Shown here: in pieces, positions 45,670-56,395 of the stretch | Numbering within the stretch: the first letter of the stretch is position 1 | How the letters are laid out: each line of letters begins with the position of its first letter | Assembly: GCA_004154925.1 (NCBI GenBank) | Contig: QJNS01000020.1 | Span: 455,533 to 519,532 of the forward strand | Length of the DNA: 64,000 nt | Source: Monosporascus cannonballus | Lineage: Eukaryota; Ascomycota; Sordariomycetes; Xylariales | Direction of reading: 5' to 3' | Made by a program: the position numbers and the translations under genes | Notes under the pieces: model-generated | Database searches by the model: none | What the model was told of the DNA's origin: nothing | The model's input: only the letters and a program-made list of their open reading frames with translations

Positions 45670-48600
45670 ATGGCGTCCAAGCGCAAAGCTTCCGCCATGG
45701 CTAGCACCGCCAATGACGAACCTGTCGACCCCTCCGATGAACTTATGTTTCTTTGTCTAGGCGGAGGCAATGAGGTTGGCAGATCATGTCATATCATCCA
45801 ATACAAGGGCAAGACTGTCATGGTACGCACGCATCCTTTCACCTCTATCGCTTATTCTGCTTATTCCACTGGTCCTGGATAGTCCATACTGACCGGCATT
45901 TCCACCTATATAGCTCGATGCTGGCCAGCACCCTGCCTACGATGGTCTTGCCGCCCTGCCGTTCTTTGACGATTTCGATCTTAGTACGGTCGATGTGCTC
46001 CTGATCAGCCAGTAAGCGTCCCGCCTTGATTCACCCCCCCTTCATATTCCCTCCCTCCTTGTAGTGTAGCTGTGAAACGGTCGAGGGCGGGATATCGGTT
46101 GATGTGAAGGGAAACAAACTGCGTCGTGTATACATACCGGACATATTCGCCTGGTTATCGATTTGGTTTACTACATATGCCTGGGAGCATATCTGTCGTT
46201 CCCTTCTATGTACATCAGCTATCAATACAAGACATCGTTATCCCAATCTTGCCCAACCGGTAGCCCTCTTGACTGTGGTGATGTCCCTTGCCGTCTTCCT
46301 CTTACCTATAAGCCCATAAGCCGCTTCGATCCGATGCTGACGCCATCTCTTGAAGTTTTCACATAGATCATGCCGCCTCCCTTCCTTACGTCTTGGCCAA
46401 GACCAACTTCAGGGGCCGGGTCTTCATGACGCACCCGACTAAGGCTATATATAAATGGCTTATCCAAGACAGCGTCAGGGTTGGAAATACTACTTCATAT
46501 TCCACCTCCCAACCCGTCTATACAGAACAAGACCACCTCAATACTTTCCCTCAGATAGAGGCTATCGACTATCACACAACTCACACCATCTCTTCAATAC
46601 GCATTACGCCATATCCGGCTGGCCATGTCCTAGGTGCTGCTATGTTTCTAATAGAAATTGCCAGCTTGAAGATATTGTTCACTGGCGACTATTCCCGGGA
46701 ACAAGATAGACATCTGGTCTCCGCAGAAGTTCCCAAGGGCGTTAAGATCGATGTGCTCATCACGGAGTCTACCTACGGCATCTCAACCCATGTCCCCCGA
46801 GTAGAGAGGGAACAAGCCTTGATGAAGACCGTCACCAGTATTCTCAACCGAGGCGGTCGGGTGCTGATGCCAGTCTTCGCTCTCGGACGAGCTCAGGAGT
46901 TACTACTGATTCTCGACGAGTACTGGGACAAGCACAAAGAATTCCGCAACGTGCCCATCTATTATGCCAGCAACCTTGCACGGAAGTGTATGGTTGTCTA
47001 CCAGACATACGTCGGCGCCATGAACGACAACATCAAGCGCCTATTCAAGGAGCGCATGGCAGAAGCCGAGGCGACTGGAGAGGGCGCCGGGAAAGGCGGT
47101 CCTTGGGATTTCAAGTATATTCGCTCTCTGAAGAATCTTGACAGGTTCGACGATTCCGGCACTTGCGTCATGTTGGCCAGTCCCGGTATGTTACAAAACG
47201 GTGTCAGTCGGGAGCTGCTCGAGAAGTGGGCGCCAAACGAGAAGAACGGTGTCGTCATCACAGGTTACAGTGTGGAGGGTACGATGGCTAAGCAGATTGT
47301 CCAAGAGCCGGATCAGATCCCGGCGGTCATGGCGAGGAACACAAACGCCATTAGAAGAAATCCCGGTGGAGATAGCGAGAAGGTCATGATACCCCGCAGG
47401 TGCAGCGTTGCCGAATACTCCTTTGCCGCACACGTCGACGGCCAGGAGAACAAGGAATTCATCGAACAGGTCGGCGCTCCTGTTGTGGTAAGTATATCCC
47501 GGTCGCGTAGCCTATCCCATCTCCCCTCCCTTCTAACGGCACTTTTAGATCCTTGTACATGGCGAACAGCACAATATGATGCGACTGAAATCTCGCCTGC
47601 TGTCTCTGAACAAGGGCCACACCGGCGAGATGAAGGTGTACAGCCCAAAGAACTGCGAGGAGCTGCGGATTCCCTTCAAGACGGACAAGCTGGCGAAGGT
47701 GGTCGGCAAGCTCGCATCCATCCCGCCGCCCAGACAGCTGCCCCTGCCCGACGACCAGAGCGCGCCGGAGCTCATCACCGGCGTCATCGTCCAGAACGAC
47801 TTCAAGATGTCGCTCATGGACCCGGACGACCTGCGCGAGTACGCCGGCCTGACGACGTCCACCATCGCCTGCCGGCAGCGCTTCATCCTCAGCGCGGCGG
47901 GCATCGACCTCATAAAGTGGGCGCTCGAGGGCACCTTCGGGGGCATCGAGGAGCTGCCCGAGACGAAGAACCGCGTCAAGAACGGCGATACCGAGATGAA
48001 CGGCAACGGGGACGCCATGGCGGAGCACGCGGACGAGGAGGTCGCGCAGCTCGTGGCCGCCTACCTCGTCATGGGCTGCGTCACGGTCCGCTACCGCACC
48101 AACGGCGAGGTCGAGATCGAGTGGGAGGGGAATATGCTCAACGACGGCATTGCGGATGCCGTCATCGCTGTCCTATTATCTACGGAGAGCAGTCCCGCCG
48201 CCGTCAAGCGTACGTAATCCACTCTTTATCTGTCCTCTCCCTTCCAGCCCACTCCCCTTTTTTTTCCCTTCCCACCCTCGAATTTAAATTTGGGAATGGT
48301 TTTCCGGTACTAACAGACCCCTTCGCCAAGAATCCGCAAGCAAGCACCCCCACCACCACGACCTGCCCTACCGCAACCCACACGCGGGGCTGACAGCACA
48401 GGAGCGCCTTGAGCGGCTATTCCTGTTCCTCGAGGCGCAGTTCGGCGCGGACGCCGTGTCGCCGATCGAGGAGCCCAAGCTTCCGCCGCTCGTCAAGGCG
48501 CCGCCTAAGGACACGAAGGCGAAACCCGAGGACGGCGCATCGGAGGACGCGTCCATGGAGCACTCCGAAGACGAGAACGGCGACGAGACGGAGACGGAGG

Positions 48601-48797
48601 AGCGCCGGCGCGCGGAGCTCGCCCGCCTCCACAACCTCGGCATCCCCGTTCCCGGCGTCGCCGTCAAGGTCGACAAGATGCAGGCCGCTGTCTGGCTCGA
48701 GGACCTCGAGATCGAGTGCGCGCACAAGGTCTTCGCCGACCGCGTGCGCGCCGTCGTCGAGCGCGCCGTCGAAGTCACGGCCCCGCTCTGGGGTTGA
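45670..48797 (+). CDS. ysh1: mRNA 3'-end-processing endonuclease CPSF73/Ysh1
   Basis: Five exons, 45670-45822, 45914-46011, 46356-47487, 47549-48209 and 48331-48797, splice into 836 residues. This is the zinc-dependent nuclease that cuts pre-mRNA before polyadenylation. Metallo-beta-lactamase motifs seen: [11 protein letters not shown] (motif 1), HFHIDH at 84-89 (motif 2), the metal His in [26 protein letters not shown] (motif 3) and ITESTYG. The beta-CASP part follows, with [16 protein letters not shown] and [16 protein letters not shown]73-specific C-terminal domain with an acidic Glu/Asp run follows. The acceptor at 46355 was chosen because only it rebuilds HFHIDH; the acceptor at 48330 was chosen because the earlier one puts the C-terminus out of frame. 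Intron 2 is 344 nt, the others 61-121. Confidence 0.94.
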
Positions 48798-50301
48798 GCC
48801 GCTCTGCGAGTCTGAGTGGATGAGCGAGGAGAAAAGATATCAACCCGCGTTGGGCGGGGCTAGATTGGCGTGATGATGGCGTTCACGGAGTTGGGGCCTG
48901 GAACTTGGCCAGGTAGGAGGATTCTCGAGCTTGGTTCGATAGGCTCAGGGATTTAGTGGGTACTCTTGAGCTTGTCCGGTTTGTAATGGACTAGCTTCCC
49001 CGGGGCGGACCCCTGGACTAGAGAGGAGAGGCATGCGTCTACATCCCGGCGCGGCGCATTTACGTCAAATCGGCGTCTTTGGCCCATGTATAGGGGCATC
49101 CTTTTGCGTCCGAACATCAGGACCTGCTATACCTATTTAGTTCTATGTAGCGTAGTGCAGGTCTACTGATTCATGACTGGCGAGGTCTTCACATCTTACT
49201 GTTTACGTTCATGTCACAAAAAAGCCCCCCCCCCCCTACAGCTTCGGGGATCATCTGGAACAACCTTTTCCCTCTTCCCAGAGCCCTAGAGCCCTATATC
49301 AGTGGATTGCCACACCCACAAGTGGGTTCAGCGTTCTTCAGCTTCTAGTTATCGTCAATATAGCCCCCCAAGAGCTGTGCAGCTGCTCCCTAGTAAGTGT
49401 GACAGTTCATGCTTGCCTTTACGACTATTAATTCACGGTTTGCCGGTTTCGAGGGGTAGCCGGGGCATAATCCCCCTTTCCAACCATCGCCCGTTTGTGG
49501 GGGGTAGTGCCAGCCTTGGCATCATGGCAGAGTTGGGATAACATTGATACTTTCGGGTTATAGCGGTCGCGCTGCAAGCTTGGAAGTGGGCTGTTGGGAT
49601 GGGCCGGTGTCCATTCGTATAGCTGCAAAACCCATGCTCAAAAGGGAGAATTCCTCGTTTAGGGACCTGGTGATCCCTCAATATTTTCTCGGGTATATGC
49701 AGTCTCCAAGGCATTCTCTACAGGGCGTTGTAGCCTCGCGCGTCTTAGTGGGTTACAGCCAATTGCCATTAACTACCCTCTAGAGCGCCCGTCTCCCCAT
49801 TCAGGGCATTTGACGTGTTCGTAGGAGTTTGCCTTACAGGCCCCAGAGGGAGCCGGCCAAACTTACTACATGATCTTTATCCAGCAATGGATCAGAGGGT
49901 TTCCAGACGTCCCGCTCCCGCCTCCGTGGGTACACTCCCATTGCCATCAGTGGCCCCGCTGTCAGCGGATAGAGGGGCCCTCACTGGAAGGGAGCGTGGC
50001 ATGGCCGCTGGTGGCTTGTATATAGGCATCTCTGGTTGGTCCGTTATTGGTAATTACTTAACCCTTTGCACTTTTGGCCTCATTGCTAGGGTATCAGACC
50101 TCTCTTTGCCTCATTGGACATCATTTGGCCCCGTCTGGCCTCATTGACTCCCGATCCCGGCTGAGGTCAACATTAGGTCGTCAACCTCGATGTTGGCTCT
50201 CATTAACTTCGGATATTTAACATGAACCCTGTACTTCCACCATGGCCACCGTTCTAGCTTTCTAGATTATGTATGCGGTGCCCTAGTCTTCTTTCTCAGC
50301 A
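48798..50301. other. Intergenic, 1.5 kb
   Basis: No gene recognised. It contains a C12 run (49225-49236) and, at 50080-50145, several copies of the word CCTCATTG, which may be an old short-repeat remnant. Confidence 0.45.
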
Positions 50302-51330
50302 ATGAATCTCTTTGCCGAAATGCTGCGGAAGGAGTTCGACCTACCACAGGAGGCCAGGGTTCGAAGCAACTCAACTGATCTCCACCGGTTGCGCAACGAA
50401 TTGCGCAACCGCCAAGCCCAATCCATCCATTCGGCCTCGGCTTTTGCTGCCTTCCATACCATCGAAGTTATCGTGGATGGACATAATGTCCATATTAAGG
50501 GGTCCTGTGGCGTTATATATGAGACATGTGGCTGGTGCATAGTATTATCCTCTTGCCCGCCCCCTACCAGGCTTGCCGAAGTCCAGACCGGTGCACGAAC
50601 AAGTATAAGTACGGAGGCACATATATTTGTATGCAAATTACTGTCCAATATATCGGCCCCTTACCGGCCCCCAATGGTCCACCAGCGGTCATCCATACAG
50701 AGATTTCGCCTGTTCCATCCATATGTTTTGGGGTAGTGGTGGATGGACATCAATACACTCCACCAGCCACCCTCGTGGAGTGGATTGCTTTGCTTCGACC
50801 TCTGCAGGAGGCGCTCGACCTGCCACATCAGCAATTACTGGATTACCTAAACCGTCAACTCGACACCGGCCTCTGCTTTTGTACTCAGCATTTGAACTTT
50901 GAGCCATATCACCATCTATGCAGCGGGAAATTCGATCCTCAGCCAACTACGGGATGTTCGAGATGTTCAGCGTACCGGGGGTTTCGGTTGCAATAAACTC
51001 CTCATCTCCGAGGAGGACGAGGACCTTTATGTTAAGTGTCTCCAAGAGTATAAGTTATCTTATAAAGCGGGGAAAGATGGATTTGGGGTTCCAATAGTCA
51101 TCACTCGAAAAGTTTGTTTCACGACCCGGTCGCCCCGGGCATCGTTGTTACACCACCATGCTTCGATTATTATCCTGTTTCTGCAACAGTTGCTACAGCT
51201 AGCTTGGATCGCGGAATTTCCTAATAACTTCCGGCATCCCTGTACGACAAGTAAGCAGTTTCTTGATATTATATTCGCACCCTTTCTTAATATTTCACGG
51301 TTTATCCATTTGACCTTTCTTTAGGAGTTT
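50302..51330 (+). pseudogene. Coding-like segments in changing frames, unrecognised
   Basis: Three stretches read like protein but lie in different frames: 50302-50508 (MNLFAEMLRKEFDLPQEARV), about 50690-50880 (VVVDGHQYTPPATLVEWIAL followed by a Leu/Gln-rich helix) and about 50990-51112 (LLISEEDEDLYVKCLQEYKL). The first two each contain a VDGH word, hinting at a duplicated unit. I could not join them with good splice sites and do not recognise a family. They may be 5' exons of the zinc-finger gene that follows, or the relic of another gene. Confidence 0.25.
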
Positions 51331-51468
51331 GTATCTCGGGAAAGGGTTTGTTCTATACCACCCACCTGCTCGCTAAGTCATCCTGAAGACGGATAACTAA
51401 CTGAAGATGTTGTAGTGCCATGGACGATATGGCCTACACTCGTCATTCTCTGGGGCGTTTGTTGGATG

Positions 51469-52596
51469 TTCTACCCCGGTGATGGACTCTGGAACATCAG
51501 CGACTATAAGGAGGTCGGGACCGATTTGCAGTGGGGACTGCATGACACTGATGACCTACCTGGTGGAGATTCCTTCGATGGTGCAACCGTCATCCATACC
51601 CCTGCTTTCCTTAATGAGCCGGCGACTACGACGGCGTTTATGCAGGGAATCATGTGCCAGATTCCTAGGGAAGTGTTACCGGCGCGCGCGATAGACTGGC
51701 CGCAGATCCCTTTTGCAACCAACGATAGACTGGCCACGCCTGGTCTTCCAGATGACGGACTATGGGATAGAGGGGTCCCAGCGACCGTCGTACAGGCTCA
51801 GCTGGCTCCATCATCTACTGCGGCGTCTCAAACGCAACTGAATGCCACGGTGGAGCGAGGCGGATCATTGCGGTTGGCGTCGGCGTCGTCAGGGAGGCCT
51901 GGAGGGCTGCAAGACCTGGACATAGGTGCTGAAGAACCCCTTTTCGTATGCAATTTCGCGAACTGCGGCAAGACTTTCTCTCTAAGATCGAGTCTGAGGT
52001 GAGTTATCCCGCCTCGTCTTCACTTTCAAACGAATGAAGCATACTGACAAAGTAACAGGGCACATGTGAACCGTCATGAGAAGCCCTTCATGTGTGACAT
52101 ATGCCGCCGGAGATTCGGCTCCAAGAAGGAGGTCCAACGCCACGAGTCCAGCATACACTCCGACGAGAAGCCCTTCATCTGCACTTGGCCCCAGTGTAAG
52201 CGCAGCCGTCAGGGGTGGGCTCGAGAGGACAACTACCAGAGGCACGTACGGACTGTCCACCATGGCGAATACGGGCCCGCTGCTCTCCTCTCTAGCGGGG
52301 TAGGCGTCCGTAGCAACTTGGCATCGCGGAAGCGGCAGCGGGAGGAACGCGAGGAGGATGCGGAGAGCGACTTCAGGAGTGAGCCGAGGAGGAAGGATGA
52401 GAAGACCAGGGACTTGGAGGAGAGGATCGAAGAGACGAAAAGACTCTGTAAAGAGTACAAGGAGTTATTCGCCAATTCCAAGGAGGAGAACATCCGACTC
52501 CGGGAGGAGATAGCTTGTCTCAAAGGGCGTTGTGCTTCTGCTGGTGAGCTTTCCTTGATGTGGCGGACTTCGTTCCAGCTTCAGTTGGCTAATTAA
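51469..52596 (+). CDS. C2H2 zinc-finger protein with C-terminal coiled coil, probable transcription factor
   Basis: Two exons are clear: up to 51998 and from 52059, joined by a 60-nt intron whose phase gives RSSLRAHVNRHEKPF. Three C2H2 fingers follow each other: FVCNFANCGKTF with AHVNRH; FMCDICRRRF with HESSIH; and FICTWPQCKRS with HVRTVH. Linkers such as HEKPF and SDEKPF are of the TGEKP type, indicating DNA binding. The last 90 residues are charged with Leu spacing (KTRDLEERIEETKRLCKEYKE, then NIRLREEIACLKG), a likely dimerising coiled coil. The 5' end is uncertain: 51469 is the first in-frame ATG of the frame that reads into the fingers, but an AG acceptor at 51414-51415 suggests upstream exons. 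The 3' end may also have an intron (donor near 52543) ending the protein earlier. Targets are unknown. Confidence 0.68.
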
Positions 52597-53738
52597 ATAT
52601 TCCCATCATGTAGCATAAAAGAGTACGGCCTCGAAACCAGAACACCGCTTCAATGCTGACCGGCCTGACCCCACAAACATTACACTGAATCGGACCGACT
52701 TCACATTCTAGACAGGAAGCGCACAATATGGGACCGCCCCCGTCTATCTCTCCGCGTCTGGTACTCAGTGACTTGTACCTCGATACCTGTATGTGCATCA
52801 ACATCTTCGAAAGACAGTAATGGTTTTACCCCTCGTCCTAGGCTCTCTAATTCTGAGATGGTTTCCTTTCGTCTGCCACCCGGTGGACGTCTTGTTGGAT
52901 AAAAAAAGGTGCTGTATAACCGTCATTTCAAATGTATTTCTCACCTTCCGATCACTATACTCGGGCGTTATCAGTCTCTGGCTGTCCAAAAAGAAAGAAA
53001 CATACTATTTTCAACACTATTTCCTGCCATGGATTCAGGAGTGGTGTTGAATGTCGTTCCCCGATGAATAGGGGCAGCTATTGATAAAGCGCCAGGGTTG
53101 TTATGCATGAGAGGGTCTGGGCCATAACTATATCTACATAATGAGGTTCGGGCATGAGATCGGCACAGCTACTTCTCTAGCTCGAATACACTCATTCCCA
53201 ACTAGACATCGACCACATTGGTATGTGATAACTGTCAGTTGGTGTTGGAGGTCAGAGTGGCGAGGCAATCCATGTATTGATAACAGTCTGAAACCTGACC
53301 CTCCTTCTACTTTTGGGGAGGATTCACCCGTGTGTTTACCCTTGAACGGATAAACGCCGGTTGCACCTGACAATAAGACCAAGGGGGACGGGCACAATGT
53401 AGAGGTGGTTGCGGCGGCAACGATGAGCGCCCAAATTTGACACGCACTAGGTCATATATATCTCCCCTGGGAAAATCAATATATTGACGCTGAATCCCAT
53501 GCACAATGGTCATAAATTTCAGCTCAAATCAAGTTTCTCGGAGTTTACAAGCAATGGTTCTGTTATTGCGTAGGTATTAATCTAGTCTCTATCTTCCCAA
53601 TCTCTCCCTCATCTGTTTCTTTACCTTCTTCTTTTTACTTCCCTTTTATTGTTCTTTTCTCTTTGTTTCCCCCCTGTTTTTGTACTTCCTACCTTTTCCT
53701 TCTTAGTTCTTCTTCCTCGTGCCAGCCATGGCTCTGCT
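52597..53738. other. Intergenic, 1.1 kb
   Basis: No gene recognised; very T/C-rich from 53590 to 53720. Confidence 0.45.
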
Positions 53739-54041
53739 TCATCCCTCATTCAGGCGAAAGCAGCCATGCAGCCTGCATGTTGGGGTTAGTGCGTAGCCAA
53801 ATGATGACAGTTCCTGCAGGCAAGTCAAGTCAATACGGGGCCTCTTTTTCTGGGCGCAGTTGTCCTTGCAGTACTTGCAAATACCTGTGTCAGCTTCGGC
53901 GCCGGAGCCGCAGTTTTCGCACTTGGTGCACTTGCACTTTTTAGGGTAGCCTTCTCCTTTGATGTCAACGAATGAAGAGGAGCCGTCCACTTTGGCACGA
54001 AGGCCGGTGAGCGAAAAGAACATCTCAGTGAAGCGAGCCAT
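53739..54041 (-). CDS. Small cysteine-rich, metallothionein-like protein
   Basis: A single open frame of 100 residues starting at 54041. The centre holds seven cysteines in about 28 residues with the spacing CKC, TKCENC, then CKYCKDNC, interleaved with Lys, which is the usual style of metal-thiolate proteins. The N-terminal part MARFTEMFFSLTGLRAKVDG is not a convincing signal peptide, and residues after about 70 look less constrained (two further Cys). Binding of copper or zinc is inferred from the cysteine pattern only. No metal-response element was identified upstream. The end of the frame may be non-coding if a splice was missed. Confidence 0.5.
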   Translation of the reverse strand: MARFTEMFFSLTGLRAKVDGSSSFVDIKGEGYPKKCKCTKCENCGSGAEADTGICKYCKDNCAQKKRPRIDLTCLQELSSFGYALTPTCRLHGCFRLNEG

Positions 54042-55245
54042 TGTTCGTGATATGTGAGGTCTGAGCGTTTCGGCTGTTGCTTTTGGGATCTGATGATTGT
54101 CGTTGCTGTTGATGATGATGATGATGATGATGCAGGAATTGAATGGCCCCTTAAAGCAGGAGAGGTGGCTGATACTAATATACCATCAAAATATCAGTGT
54201 TAGTAAACATCCAATGCTTCCATCTGTTTCGCGACGGTAGTACTGATATTGAACAGCATGTCCGTTCCGGACATCGTTCTGTGCTTTACCAGGGGCTGGG
54301 GCATGGACGTTGCACTGCTTCAAAAGAGCTATGACAAGAAACAGAACTTTATGTACAAGTAGTCCTTTCTAACGGCAACGAGAGAATCCTGTTAGTGGTC
54401 ATATGAGAACTGAACAGCCTCGCCCAGCTGTCGCCAATCCAAGGCGTTCCCTGTCTCAGCCCCTGGGACACCTCTAAAAAGGGGTAAACGTAAGTCAGGT
54501 TGCTAACAAGTGTTGTATGTTGTGGTAGGACACCTTGACAGGGACCACTCCATTCAAAACAACGCCACTCAGTTGTTACCCTGACAATGCAGTATCTGAT
54601 TCTTTCAATAACAAACCCCCTTTTGACCCCCTTTTCCCATCTTATACGCCTAGAACTCGACGACAAAGAAAACGAGACATTTCGTCTTAGGGACATATAA
54701 CAAGACAACCTGCTGACAATAGCCATGGTATGTTCGTGTGCTATACGAGGGTTCTGGTCTTTATGGAAATGCAAGGCAATGTTGTTGGCTGATCCATGGA
54801 CTCATGCGAATCGAAGCGACATACTCCCGATCGCAGTCAATGGCCCTGTGATCTTGAGCTGGCGAGGATTATAGATTGAGCCAGAGCCTTTAATAACTGC
54901 ACATTGATTTCACAATGCGTGACCCCGGCGAGCTTCGACATGGCTGCACCTCGTTGGGTGAAATCGCCCATGTAGTGAGTAACCGGCATATCGTTGAGTT
55001 ATGACAGCGTAATACTGCCCAAGAAAGAAGACGGGCAAAAGTCTGTGCCGGAGATACGAAAGACAAATGAAAGGGTTGTTTTGGCAATGGCGTCGAGGTC
55101 TATTGTCCATGATATATGTACATCCCCCCCTACCCCCCCTTCCCCTCCTATGAATGGTGTCATCGCCCACTTTCAAGACTCTCCTTGGCCATACAACTGG
55201 CCAGCCCGGGCCAGAACAGAGCCCGTAGCACAGATAACCAGCTAC
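54042..55245. other. Intergenic between two minus-strand genes
   Basis: It contains the (GAT)7 repeat at 54111-54132 near the small Cys-rich gene, and C-runs at 55123-55143. No supported gene. Confidence 0.45.
54111..54132. repeat. (GAT)7 microsatellite
   Basis: Seven GAT units plus one base, about 70 bases upstream of the Cys-rich gene's start on its own strand. Confidence 0.92.
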
Positions 55246-55636
55246 TTAAGACTTGGGCTTTTTGGTCTGCCAGACTGTTTACACCTACGTTAGCACATAT
55301 GCTGGTATATATTATTGCTGCCGCTGCTGTCGTAAGAGGTTTGTCATATGTATCCATGACAAGGGAGAAGGGGCCCAAGAACGAATGGTAGGCAGAATAA
55401 GACTGAGACGTACTCGTAATGCCGAAGGGCATCATGAAGCCGGTGAAGCAGAAGAGGAAAAAGCGCAAGCCGAAGAAGCGGGTCTTCGTGTTGAAAGGCA
55501 GGTTCGAGTAGGGACCTTCGGGGTAGTGGTAGGGCGAGGACAGACGGGCACGGGTGGCGTGGAAGGCCCGGCGGGAGACCAGAGCGGTCATGGTGCGCTG
55601 GCTGGCCATGCGGACGGCCGCAGTGCTGGCGATCAT
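55246..55636 (-). CDS. cox8: Cytochrome c oxidase subunit VIIc family (yeast Cox8 type)
   Basis: A small inner-membrane subunit of respiratory complex IV. Two exons on the minus strand, 55636-55414 and 55274-55246, give 83 residues. The first 35 are basic and Ser/Thr/Ala-rich, including SRRAFHATRARLSS, a mitochondrial presequence. The mature part begins YHYPEGPYSNLPFNTKTRFF, the family hallmark. It then has one membrane helix (FGLRFFLFCFTGFMMPFGI) and the short tail WQTKKPKS encoded by exon 2. The splice phase (1) matches. The gene diverges from MTR4 over about 760 bases. Confidence 0.93.
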
Positions 55637-56395
55637 GTTTCTTTCTGTCTTGTACAGATTATGAGTGAGTGAGTGGTCAATTAGGCTTCTTCAGCGCTCC
55701 ATGAAAGCGGGGGACGAGAGTTGAGTTGCGTATGTACCTTGGGAGGAGGTTTATAAAGGAGTTGTTGAGCAGAGAGGTCGCGATTGCGGTTGCTATGTGA
55801 TGAGCTGTTTCCTGAGCTTCAAGCTACAAGGGTGCAAGATGGAATTGGTTATGGCATGATGCTCGTTGGGAGGGACTGAGGTCAATTGCACCGGCTGATC
55901 CTCGGTGCTGCGGCAGGTTCTCTTCAGCCTTTGCGAAAAGCGGGTTGTGTACTTTGTACCTCAGCAGCGTCATCGGGGCAGTCTAAGCAGGTGCAGGTGC
56001 TCATGCAGGGAGTGGAAGCTGCCATCCTTGTCGTGGACACTAGCTAGATAACTTGGGGAAATGGCACCACTAAAACTGGGGTGATTTATCGATTAGCACC
56101 CGGTGAGCGAGTTGCCCGCCTGCCAACCTTTTTTTCTGTCCAAAAGCTGTAGCTGCCGAATCCATCACAGCTGCAACTCACTTACCTACCTATGCGACTC
56201 TGGGGACAGAACACGGCGCGCAGTGTTGCCTTCCCCTCCCATTCCCTTTAGAACCCGTAATTCACGCCTTCAGGACTGAGGCATCTGCACGGTTAATCAA
56301 AGGGATATAACTCTTTTACGTCTTTGTGAACGGACAGTCAATCTCACTTCTGTTTATGCTATTATTGATATCGGCTAAAAGAAGTATCACCGCTA
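55637..56395. other. Divergent promoter region COX8 / MTR4
   Basis: About 760 bases between two opposite starts; no gene and no strong motif recognised. Confidence 0.45.

Noticed and set aside
46104..46319. 71-codon hydrophobic open frame inside CPSF73 intron 2
   Set aside because: It lies in an intron whose splicing is fixed by the HFHIDH motif; no likeness to a known small protein.
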